A stretch of DNA of 44,673 nt from Clostridiales bacterium (GTDB lineage Bacteria > Bacillota > Clostridia > Lachnospirales > Lachnospiraceae). The notes below the pieces were generated by a model. The model had not been told where the DNA came from, did not search any database, and saw nothing but the letters and a program-made list of their open reading frames with translations. The stretch covers positions 1-44,673 of the forward strand of contig JAGZJZ010000052.1 of the NCBI GenBank assembly GCA_018365455.1, read 5' to 3'. Shown here piece after piece: positions 35,219 through 42,412 of this stretch. Numbering within the stretch: the stretch's first letter is position 1; each line of letters opens with the position of its first letter. The position numbers and the translations under genes are program-made.

Positions 35219-36115
35219 TTAGTGAAGGATATCCATGTATTTTCCGTCTAAGACATCTTTCAGATATTGGCCATATTGATTTTTCTTTAAAAATTCATAT
35301 ACGCGTATGAGGTCATCCCTTGTTATCCAGCCATTTAGATAAGCGATCTCTTCCAGGCAGGCAATTTTGCGGTGCTGATGAGATTCCATGGTTTTGACAA
35401 AATTAGTGGCTTCCACAAGGCTTTCATGCGTACCTGTATCCAGCCAGGTGAATCCTTGGCCCAATAATTCTACATTTAAATTATTATTTTCTAAATAAAT
35501 ACGGTTTAGATCCGTAATCTCAAGTTCTCCCCGATCACTGGGTTTTAAATTTTTAGCATATTCAACGACCTTATTATCATAGAAATACAAACCAGTTACA
35601 CAATAATTGCTCTTTGGATGTTTGGGTTTTTCTTCAATGGAAATAGCTTTTCCCTCGGAATCGAACTCGACTATGCCGAAGCGTTCCGGATCATCCACGT
35701 AGTATCCGAAGACAGTGGCACCTTTGCCGCTTTCGGAATTTTTGACTGCAGCATTAAGACGTTTCTTAAGTCCATGGCCTGCGAAGATATTATCTCCAAG
35801 CACCATAGCAACAGTATCATTGCCGATAAATTCTTCTCCGATGACAAATGCCTGTGCCAGTCCATCCGGACTTGGCTGCACAGCATAAGATAAGTTTGTA
35901 CCAAATTGATGTCCATCGCCCAGCAGTTCTTTGAAACGAGGGGTATCCTGAGGTGTTGAAATAATCAGAATATCACGTATGCCCGCATTCATCAGAACGG
36001 ACATAGGGTAATAAATCATAGGTTTGTCGTAAATGGGTAATAATTGTTTTGAGGTAACCATAGTCAACGGATATAGGCGGGTTCCAGAGCCGCCTGCAAG
36101 TATAATGCCTTTCAT
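35219..36115 (-). CDS. rfbA: Glucose-1-phosphate thymidylyltransferase
   Basis: RmlA makes dTDP-glucose from dTTP and glucose-1-phosphate and is usually feedback-inhibited by dTDP-rhamnose. The 298 residues begin with the nucleotide-binding MKGIILAGGSGTRLYP and carry SKQLLPIYDKPMIYYP, VLGDNIFAG, FGIVEFD, EEKPKHPKSNY and TWLDTGTHESL. AAAAGGAG precedes the ATG. It is the first gene of the operon, about 58 bases after a transcription start predicted from the promoter at 36181-36211. Confidence 0.97.
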   Translation of the reverse strand: MKGIILAGGSGTRLYPLTMVTSKQLLPIYDKPMIYYPMSVLMNAGIRDILIISTPQDTPRFKELLGDGHQFGTNLSYAVQPSPDGLAQAFVIGEEFIGNDTVAMVLGDNIFAGHGLKKRLNAAVKNSESGKGATVFGYYVDDPERFGIVEFDSEGKAISIEEKPKHPKSNYCVTGLYFYDNKVVEYAKNLKPSDRGELEITDLNRIYLENNNLNVELLGQGFTWLDTGTHESLVEATNFVKTMESHQHRKIACLEEIAYLNGWITRDDLIRVYEFLKKNQYGQYLKDVLDGKYMDILH

Positions 36116-36180
36116 ATAAAATTCTCCTTTTCATTGTTAATTTTTATCTTCTGCAAAATGAAATCTCTTTAAGTAATATC

Positions 36181-36211
36181 ATTATAAAAGGTGCCCTAAG
36201 GGCACCTTCAA
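36181..36211 (-). promoter_or_regulatory. Promoter of rfbA-rfbB-rfbD with a dyad filling the 19-bp spacer
   Basis: On the minus strand: TTGAAG (36211-36206), exactly 19 bp, TATAAT (36186-36181). Arms AAGGTGCCC and GGGCACCTT with TTA between (36208-36188) are centred between the two hexamers. A long spacer holding a dyad is the hallmark of promoters activated by MerR-family proteins, and a MerR-type gene ends 23 bases upstream. The same hairpin followed by four T could instead terminate that gene; both roles are possible. Confidence 0.6.
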
Positions 36212-36233
36212 GTGTTTTTTAAAAAAACTTTAT

Positions 36234-37415
36234 TTATTTTTTGCAAATAAAGATTCCGGCATCTTTTGTGATATAAAAACCACCGGTTGTTTTCTTCTTT
36301 ACGAAAGAACGAAAGTCCTTGAATCGATCCACAATATACTGGTTTTGATTTCCATGGCAGGATAGAACATAGGAGATCAGCGTTTCTGAGTCAGGCACAA
36401 GCAGGGAATCATCGTAGGAGTTCCAGAGGACATTAGTAAAAAAAGGAGATAGTATTTCTTCTCCATTTTCACGTCCAAACCTTTCATACAGCTTATCCGC
36501 TGACAGGACAATACGATCATCAAAATCAGATACAAGCTGGCTTACTTCTTTCATATGCAGGCTTCCATAGGTACTGCAGATAAATGTGCCGTCAGATTTT
36601 AAAACACGGATCACCTCTCTGCATACGCTTGCAATATCATCACAGTAGAATAGTACATGGTTGGCCAGAACTAAGTCAAAGCTATTATCTTCATAGGGAA
36701 TATGACTACAATCAAAAGTTTGAAAATGAAAGCGGGAATCTTCGGAACCGATACTTCGACGGGTATCCCGCAGCATACCTTCTGAAATATCTGTCAGTGT
36801 GATATTTGCAGCATCCGGTATCAGCGATAAGTTCTCTGTCCATAGAGTGCCATCACCACATCCCAATTCCAGAATATTATCTCCGGAACTTATGTGACAT
36901 TGTTCATAGATCCATGGAAACCATCCTTGCGTATTCTGGGAGTACATATGATGAAGATTAATTCTTGCGGCGATGTTAGATGCATTTTGATATTGATTTT
37001 TTAAGCTCTTTTCCATACCCATAACATGAATCAGCTCCAACATATGACACCAATCCACTGTTTTATCTTCTTGTATGGATTTGGAAGTATCCCGTATTGT
37101 CTGAGCCACGACTTGCATTTGTTCGATGCGGTCTTCCACAAGTTTCAGCTGAAGATTTAGAGAATCAACCATAAAATGTTCATCGGTATTCGTAATGGTC
37201 ATTTCCCGGATATCATCCAGCGAAAATCCTAAATATTTAAGCAAGAGTATCTGCTGTAGTCTGGCAAAATCGTCGTATGTATAGAAACGTGCACCTGAAT
37301 CAGTGACATAAGATGGCTTTAGAATCTGATGTTCATCATAATAGCGAAGTGTTTTCTTCGTAATATGGGAGAGGCTGGCAAATTCACCGGAAGAATAATA
37401 ACCTGGTATTTTCAT
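36234..37415 (-). CDS. MerR-family regulator fused to a SAM-dependent methyltransferase
   Basis: The 393 residues have an N-terminal MerR winged helix (about 5-75: FASLSHITKKTLRYYDEHQILKPS, ARFYTYDDFARLQQILLLKYLGFSLDDI), a coiled linker (about 80-120) and a class I methyltransferase (about 165-300) with motif I ILELGCGDGTLWTE, acidic motif LTDISEGM and SFDLVLANHVLFYCDD. MerR proteins act as dimers on dyads in long-spacer promoters; the usual effector-binding domain is replaced by the methyltransferase, so a metabolite or SAM may control binding. The methyl acceptor is unknown. The ATG at 37415 is in frame with AAAGGA upstream. It lies beside the rfb operon and may regulate it. Confidence 0.9.
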   Translation of the reverse strand: MKIPGYYSSGEFASLSHITKKTLRYYDEHQILKPSYVTDSGARFYTYDDFARLQQILLLKYLGFSLDDIREMTITNTDEHFMVDSLNLQLKLVEDRIEQMQVVAQTIRDTSKSIQEDKTVDWCHMLELIHVMGMEKSLKNQYQNASNIAARINLHHMYSQNTQGWFPWIYEQCHISSGDNILELGCGDGTLWTENLSLIPDAANITLTDISEGMLRDTRRSIGSEDSRFHFQTFDCSHIPYEDNSFDLVLANHVLFYCDDIASVCREVIRVLKSDGTFICSTYGSLHMKEVSQLVSDFDDRIVLSADKLYERFGRENGEEILSPFFTNVLWNSYDDSLLVPDSETLISYVLSCHGNQNQYIVDRFKDFRSFVKKKTTGGFYITKDAGIFICKK

Positions 37416-37450
37416 CCATATTAATTCCTTTCATATTGAATAATAAAACT

Positions 37451-37479
37451 ATTATATATAGGAAAGTCCGTGACTTCAA
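37451..37479 (-). promoter_or_regulatory. Promoter of the MerR-methyltransferase gene with operator-like dyad
   Basis: On the minus strand: TTGAAG (37479-37474), 17 bp, TATAAT (37456-37451). AAGTC and GACTT, three bases apart (37464-37476), form a perfect short dyad overlapping the -35 and the spacer, as expected for autoregulation. Confidence 0.55.
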
Positions 37480-37541
37480 TAGAAACATGCTGCTATGCCA
37501 TTTTAAAAGAAGAAAAGACATAAGATAACTAATGAAACATC

Positions 37542-37573
37542 AAAAAACCTGCCGCCTAAAAAGGCAGCAGGCT
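37542..37573 (-). terminator. Terminator of the small secreted protein gene
   Basis: On the minus strand AGCCTGCTGCC pairs with GGCGGCAGG (one mismatch) around a TTTTTA loop and is followed by TTTTTT. It lies about 43 bases past the stop codon at 37616. Confidence 0.85.
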
Positions 37574-37615
37574 CATAACCCAACAGTATACCCAATATTC
37601 ACAAACATTTCTGTA

Positions 37616-38056
37616 TTATTTCTTGTCTACTAAAAACAGTACCGGTGACAGAGATTTAAATGTCACAGTTACTTCCTGGTCCTCCACACTATCCGGTGTA
37701 AGTACTTCCCACTTGTCATCTTTCTGTAAATGAAGAACTTTTACGTTTTCATCTTTCTGGATACTTGGGATAGCAAAAGTAATAGATACTTCATCAAAAT
37801 CCACTCCATCCAGGCTTACGTCAACTGCATAAGCAATTGCCATATTCTTCAGGGAAGGATCAACTGTTGCAGGATCTACGGTTACTTTTGTTTTTGTGAT
37901 TTTTAATTTGCTGATATCGATACTCTTGCCATTTACCATAACTTTACTTGCTTTTACGTTAACAGTAGGACTTGGAGCAGCGAATGCTGACATTGTAAAG
38001 GAAAGCATTAATGCAAATGCCAATACAAGAGAGCCAATTCTTTTTATGTTTTTCAT
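37616..38056 (-). CDS. Small secreted protein of unknown function
   Basis: The 146 residues start with a clear signal peptide (MKNIKRIGSLVLAFALMLSF..., cleavage likely after SAFA at 26). The mature part of about 120 residues is rich in Val, Lys and Asp with alternating hydrophobic residues, suggesting a beta-sandwich; it has no Cys and no anchoring motif. It resembles copper-amine-oxidase-like or Ig-like small exported modules, but no family is recognised with confidence. GGAGG precedes the ATG. It sits 88 bases after the LCP gene on the same strand and has its own terminator. Confidence 0.75.
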   Translation of the reverse strand: MKNIKRIGSLVLAFALMLSFTMSAFAAPSPTVNVKASKVMVNGKSIDISKLKITKTKVTVDPATVDPSLKNMAIAYAVDVSLDGVDFDEVSITFAIPSIQKDENVKVLHLQKDDKWEVLTPDSVEDQEVTVTFKSLSPVLFLVDKK

Positions 38057-38144
38057 GTTAGTTACCTCCGTTTTGTGTTAAATTTTATTGTGAATACCCC
38101 TACAGAAATGTAAGTGTATACTGTCCACCAATTTAAGGAGAGTT

Positions 38145-39149
38145 TTATTTTTGCTTTGTGTAGAAGAGATCCAGAACCAGTTCTTTCAGTCCCTTTTCAT
38201 CTGCATGGAATTCAGCATAAAATTTCCCCTCGGTAAGCTTTCCGGGAACCATATGGAAATTCTCATCTCCAAGGCCGGATTTTGCAAATTTGTCAAATAA
38301 GGTCTGCATTTGAGCAGTGTTTAAATCAGTTACTACATATTTCTGAATCTGTTTATACAGCGTAAGGATACTAAACGGATCTTTTGATGTTTCAGACGCC
38401 AGCTTTTTCGTAAATGCAGTAATATATTGTTTTTGGCGCTGTATTCTCAACTGATTGGAATCCAATTTATCGGTATCACGGTATTTTACGTATTGTAAAG
38501 ATTGTTTTCCTTTTAACACAACGGTTTTTCCTTTTGCCAAAGAGGGATCCTGACTGGTAAGGTCTTCCAGCACCTCTACGGATACTCCTCCGATAGCGTC
38601 GTTAATCGTAGGAATAGCAGCCATTTTCATTGCAACATAATGATCGATTTTGATGCCGCCAAATAAGTTTGACACCGCTTTTACTGTATTCAGACAGCTT
38701 TGTTCCTTGCCATCCCCATATCCATGGGAGAGTGCGATCTGAAGATTTGCGGTCCGAAAATATTCGCCATAGATATCCAGCATATCTACATCTGTCATGG
38801 TATCCCGGTTGATTCCGATAATCTGGCTTTTTCCGGTGTCTTTGTCTGAAACTACTAAGAACAGACAGTCAGCCATACCGCTATCCCCCAGGGAATCAAC
38901 AGTTCCGTCTTCCTGTTCATTGTTGACGTTGTCAATACCCATGAACAATGTCGTCTCAATATTGGATTTCAGAGTATAAGTTTCCTTGTTATATGTAACC
39001 TTTGATTCGGCTTTTTTTGTTTCGCCTTGATTTTTTGCTTCTGCAGCATGTACAAACTGTGTACTGCACAGCAAATAGGTTATACTAAAAATGCATGTAC
39101 AAATCAGCACTAATTTCTCAATTATAGCAAAACCTCTTTCTTTGTACAT
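38145..39149 (-). CDS. LytR-CpsA-Psr (LCP) family ligase
   Basis: LCP proteins move polymers such as teichoic acid or capsule from undecaprenyl carriers to peptidoglycan on the outer face of the membrane. The 334 residues begin with a signal-anchor (about 13-34). The LCP domain has FMGIDN, GMADCLFLVV, IIGINRDTM (catalytic Arg/Asp region), IDHYVAMKM, GGVSVEVLED, LQYVKYRDTD and RIQRQKQYITAF. The start is placed at ATG 39149 (site AAAGGTGG); a start at 39170 would lie almost on the predicted transcription start. With capsule genes in the window but no other wall ligase, it is a good candidate to anchor that polymer. Confidence 0.93.
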   Translation of the reverse strand: MYKERGFAIIEKLVLICTCIFSITYLLCSTQFVHAAEAKNQGETKKAESKVTYNKETYTLKSNIETTLFMGIDNVNNEQEDGTVDSLGDSGMADCLFLVVSDKDTGKSQIIGINRDTMTDVDMLDIYGEYFRTANLQIALSHGYGDGKEQSCLNTVKAVSNLFGGIKIDHYVAMKMAAIPTINDAIGGVSVEVLEDLTSQDPSLAKGKTVVLKGKQSLQYVKYRDTDKLDSNQLRIQRQKQYITAFTKKLASETSKDPFSILTLYKQIQKYVVTDLNTAQMQTLFDKFAKSGLGDENFHMVPGKLTEGKFYAEFHADEKGLKELVLDLFYTKQK

Positions 39150-39178
39150 AACTAAACCACCACCTTTCATTTGGATTT

Positions 39179-39207
39179 AGGATATCTCTTTTAGCAAGAT
39201 TTGTCAA
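39179..39207 (-). promoter_or_regulatory. Promoter of the LCP ligase gene
   Basis: On the minus strand: TTGACA (39207-39202), exactly 17 bp, TATCCT (39184-39179). Predicted start of transcription is near 39172, which supports the ATG at 39149 as the translation start. Confidence 0.78.
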
Positions 39208-39427
39208 TGAATTTATGTGATTTAGTACAAGAAACAGCAGGATATTTAATAGAAATGAAAGAATAAAAAGGAAGACGCTTCATGGAAAGACTATTAAGAT
39301 TATATGACGCAAATATTAATAAAATTATTTACAATATTCCCATATATTATGGTATCATTATAAATTAGTCTGGTAGCAGACATGTTATTTTGCTTTAACA
39401 GAAATAGAAAACAGAAGCAGGGAAGTT

Positions 39428-39976
39428 ATGTTTATGAAAGCACTCATTTTGAAAGACTTTAAAGAATTCATTTTTGCATACGGTATCAGGGGCATACTGC
39501 TCGGAATTGGTATTATATTTCTATATGTAATAATTCTGTGGAGTGTTAAGAAATTTCTTCATCCACAGTTGAAAATAAGAGGTTCTCTGTTAACGGTTAT
39601 TTATATCTTTTCTGTATACTGTTATCTGGTTCTGGAGATCGCTTATTTTTCCAGGGAGCCGGGGTCAAGAACGAGGGCGGATTTAATGATTGGTGCTACT
39701 TTTCAGAATACGCCCAGGGCAATGTCGTATGTGATTGAAAATATTATTATGATGATTCCTTTGGGATTCTTGGTACCGATTCTCTGGAAACGGATTCATA
39801 CGGTTTGGAGATGTCTTGGAGTTGGATTCCTTACAAGTCTGGCTATTGAAATATTTCAGTTTATTTCTGAGCGGGGGTATTTCCAGACAGACGATATTTT
39901 AACAAATGTGCTTGGAACTTTGATTGGTTATTGGATATATTTATGCGTGATAAAGGTTCGATCAAAGATGAATTAG
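39428..39976 (+). CDS. VanZ-family membrane protein
   Basis: The 182 residues contain four or five hydrophobic segments and the VanZ signature: NTPRAMSYVIENIIMMIPLGFLVPILW, LTSLAIEIFQFI...GYFQTDDILTNVLGTLIGYW. VanZ-like proteins are linked to low-level teicoplanin resistance and to envelope processes, but the molecular role is not settled. GGGAAG lies shortly before the ATG; a second ATG two codons on is possible. It converges with the next gene (38 bases apart, opposite strand) with no terminator seen between them. Confidence 0.88.
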   Translation: MFMKALILKDFKEFIFAYGIRGILLGIGIIFLYVIILWSVKKFLHPQLKIRGSLLTVIYIFSVYCYLVLEIAYFSREPGSRTRADLMIGATFQNTPRAMSYVIENIIMMIPLGFLVPILWKRIHTVWRCLGVGFLTSLAIEIFQFISERGYFQTDDILTNVLGTLIGYWIYLCVIKVRSKMN

Positions 39977-40014
39977 TTTTATTAGTTTTTATGACTATAA
40001 ATGATGTAATAGAT

Positions 40015-40725
40015 CTAGGAAGGGAATCTTTCCCCAATCCGCACCAATCCCCTATCCAACCGCAACAACCCCGACAACGTCACCAATACCTGTCCAGGTA
40101 TATAGAACACCCAAACCATACTGGGCGCAATCCGATACCAGTTGTCCAGCCATCCCCCTCTGCTCAATTCCACATATAACGTCAAATTACCAATCCCCAC
40201 ATGAATATCACAAAACAGCAGCAGGCAGACTCCAAGGGCAAATAATCCCATTTGTTCCCTCCATGAATGGAAGAGATTGAAAAGGAGACAGAAGAAATAA
40301 ACTGCGGCTAATGCAGCAGTACTGTTTATTTCAATGGAAGCCAGCCGGCAGATCATGCAGAATATTAAGCTTCCTCCGGCCCCAAATGCCAACATGGTAA
40401 AAACGTTCTTTTGCATAATTTTGCAGTAACAGATCTGCACAATCAAGAACATACAGATCCCCAGGAAATAAAATTTTGTGAATATAAGAAAATAATCTGC
40501 AAATAATGAGAAAAATAAAGATGCAGTAATAAAAACAAAATAGCGGCTGGAGGACTTTGTACTCAGATAATACCAGATGCAAAAAAACAGGCAGGTCAGC
40601 ATGGTACAGAATTTTAGTATTGTAATGGGCAGATGTGGAAATAATCCAAGGAAATCGGATAAGAATATCATAGAATAAAAAGTAATTTCAATTAAAAGAA
40701 AACACTTCAAAGAAAATTTTTCCAT
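40015..40725 (-). CDS. Multi-pass membrane protein, possibly YhhN/TMEM86-like
   Basis: The 236 residues have about eight predicted membrane helices with short loops. The pattern SLFFSLFADYFLIF...YFLGICMFLIVQICY and the later LLLFCDIHVGIGN resemble YhhN/TMEM86 proteins, whose animal members are lysoplasmalogenases; the paired Asp in helices fit, but this is by eye. The start is ATG 40725 with AAGAGGTGG upstream; a longer frame to 40806 lacks such a site. The 3' end (40015-40180) is unusually G/T-rich on the coding strand. Confidence 0.6.
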   Translation of the reverse strand: MEKFSLKCFLLIEITFYSMIFLSDFLGLFPHLPITILKFCTMLTCLFFCIWYYLSTKSSSRYFVFITASLFFSLFADYFLIFTKFYFLGICMFLIVQICYCKIMQKNVFTMLAFGAGGSLIFCMICRLASIEINSTAALAAVYFFCLLFNLFHSWREQMGLFALGVCLLLFCDIHVGIGNLTLYVELSRGGWLDNWYRIAPSMVWVFYIPGQVLVTLSGLLRLDRGLVRIGERFPS

Positions 40726-40845
40726 CGCCCGCCACCTCTTTTTTACATTGTTTGGTATGTATCTTTGCTTTTGACAACATAACCATAATATTGCCAAAAG
40801 AACCATAAAATAAACGTAAAAATAGTATAAAGTTTTGCTTTTACC

Positions 40846-40874
40846 TTGTATGGATGCAACACTTATGCTAGAAT
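40846..40874 (+). promoter_or_regulatory. Promoter of the alarmone synthetase transcript
   Basis: TTGTAT (40846-40851), 17 bp, TAGAAT (40869-40874) with TGC before the -10 (extended). Transcription should start near 40881, leaving a leader of about 120 bases. Confidence 0.65.
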
Positions 40875-40881
40875 AGGGGAA

Positions 40882-40985
40882 GTATTATGAGACGTCTTTG
40901 TGTGTTGGAAAAGTACCAGGTACTCCATCCGAACAGTAACTATAGTGCCGCACGGTGGCACTAGTTCAGGCGTTTGGGTATTACA
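40882..40985 (+). promoter_or_regulatory. 5' leader of the alarmone synthetase gene with two dyads
   Basis: The leader holds AGTACC/GGTACT (40912-40924, one base apart) and TAGTGCC/GGCACTA (40943-40949 and 40957-40963, seven-base loop). An ATG at 40887 opens a 25-codon frame ending at TAG 40962-40964, within the second hairpin. This arrangement could be an attenuator or leader-peptide control, but the ATG is only about six bases from the predicted transcription start. Confidence 0.35.
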
Positions 40986-41000
40986 AAGGAGGAGAAATCT

Positions 41001-41687
41001 TTGGAAAAAGAAATGAGTTTTATAAATAAACGCATTATTCCGGATTCCGCAGGTCCGTTGTTCAGACAGGCGAAAGAATTCGATGAATTAATGATGATGT
41101 ATAATTGTGCGATTCGTGAAATTAAAACGAAACTGGAAGTGTTGAACGATGAGCTGTCTGTAAGGTATAACCGAAACCCGATTGAATTTATCAAGTCCAG
41201 AATTAAGAAACCGATTAGTATTGCGAATAAACTCCAGAGCAGAGGGCTGGAGGTATCGATAGATTCTGTAGTGAATAATTTAAATGACGTAGCAGGTATC
41301 CGGGTTATCTGCTATTTTATTGATGATATTTATGATGTGGCTAAGATGCTGGCCAGACAGGATGACGTGAAGCTTCTGGAAGTGAAGGATTATATCCGCA
41401 ATCCAAAAGAAAATGGTTACCGAAGCCTGCATATGATCGTAGAGGTGCCGGTTTTCTTTTCCAAGGCAAAACAGAATATGAGAGTAGAGGTACAAATCCG
41501 TACCATTGCCATGGATTTCTGGGCAAGCCTGGAGCATCAGCTTCGTTATAAAAAGAACTTTGAGGACATTAAAGACAGCGAGGATATCAGTCTGGAACTT
41601 AAGAAATGTGCGGAAGTGATTGCTGACACTGATTGCAAAATGCAAAATATTCGTGAACGGATTGGGGTTTTCACAGAACTGACATAA
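41001..41687 (+). CDS. Small alarmone synthetase (RelQ/YjbM-type GTP pyrophosphokinase)
   Basis: Such enzymes transfer pyrophosphate from ATP to GDP or GTP, making (p)ppGpp without a hydrolase domain. The 228 residues contain the RelA/SpoT synthetase core: RIKKPISIANKLQSRG, LNDVAGIRVICYF, DYIRNPKENGYRSLHMIVEVP and VEVQIRTIAMDFWASLEHQLRYK. The length fits single-domain SAS proteins. The start is assigned to TTG 41001, because AAAGGAGG (40985-40992) is eight bases upstream; the next ATG (41013) is too far. A weak start codon implies low expression. It precedes the two-component genes by 47 bases. Confidence 0.93.
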   Translation: MEKEMSFINKRIIPDSAGPLFRQAKEFDELMMMYNCAIREIKTKLEVLNDELSVRYNRNPIEFIKSRIKKPISIANKLQSRGLEVSIDSVVNNLNDVAGIRVICYFIDDIYDVAKMLARQDDVKLLEVKDYIRNPKENGYRSLHMIVEVPVFFSKAKQNMRVEVQIRTIAMDFWASLEHQLRYKKNFEDIKDSEDISLELKKCAEVIADTDCKMQNIRERIGVFTELT

Positions 41688-41734
41688 TTTGTTGTTATAC
41701 TTCATTCAGAATACAGGTTCGGAGGTTGGAGATA

Positions 41735-42412
41735 ATGGATAAATTAAAAGTTTTAGTTGTAGATGATGAAAGCAGAATGAGAAAGCTGGTAAAAGACTTT
41801 CTCGTTAAAAAAGATTTTGTTGTGTTAGAGGCAGAGAACGGAGCAGAGGCCCTGGACGTTTTCTTTGAAGTAAAAGATATAGCACTGGTGATTCTGGATG
41901 TGATGATGCCTAAAATGGATGGCTGGCAGGTATGCAGGGAAATCCGTACCTATTCCAAGGTGCCGATTATCATGTTAACTGCAAAAAGCGATGAACGGGA
42001 TGAACTGCTTGGATTTGAACTTGGCGTTGACGAGTATATATCAAAACCTTTTAGTCCAAAGATTCTGGTTGCGAGAGTAGAAGCGATACTTAGAAGAACG
42101 AATTCTATATCACCGGATGAAATTATTATTGCAGGAGCAATTGAGATTAATAAGGCAGCTCATCTTGTAAAAGTGGATGGAAAGCCGGTGGATTTAAGTT
42201 ATAAAGAATTTGAGCTGTTGGCATATTTTGTAGAGAACCAGGGACTGGCACTTTCCAGGGAGAAGATTCTGAACAGCGTTTGGAACTACGATTACTTTGG
42301 CGACGCCAGAACGATTGATACACACGTGAAAAAACTCCGCAGTAAATTGGGTGAAAAAGGTGATTATATTAAAACGATCTGGGGAATGGGCTACAAGTTC
42401 GAGGTGGAATAG
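41735..42412 (+). CDS. OmpR/PhoB-family response regulator
   Basis: The 225 residues have a receiver domain (1 to about 115) with acidic pocket Asp10/Asp11, phosphoacceptor Asp55 in ILDVMMPKMDG, the Thr of MLTAK and Lys of ISKPF. A winged-helix DNA-binding domain (about 130-225) follows, with SYKEFELLAYF and RTIDTHVKKLRSKL and the closing WGMGYKFE. The ATG follows GGAGG by nine bases. The next gene, its histidine kinase, starts on the base after the stop codon. Confidence 0.95.
   Translation: MDKLKVLVVDDESRMRKLVKDFLVKKDFVVLEAENGAEALDVFFEVKDIALVILDVMMPKMDGWQVCREIRTYSKVPIIMLTAKSDERDELLGFELGVDEYISKPFSPKILVARVEAILRRTNSISPDEIIIAGAIEINKAAHLVKVDGKPVDLSYKEFELLAYFVENQGLALSREKILNSVWNYDYFGDARTIDTHVKKLRSKLGEKGDYIKTIWGMGYKFEVE

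Noticed and set aside
39282..39368. 28-codon open frame upstream of the VanZ gene with AAGGAAG before its ATG
   Set aside because: The product is short, AT-driven in composition (Ile, Asn, Tyr) and has no supporting context; it could be chance.
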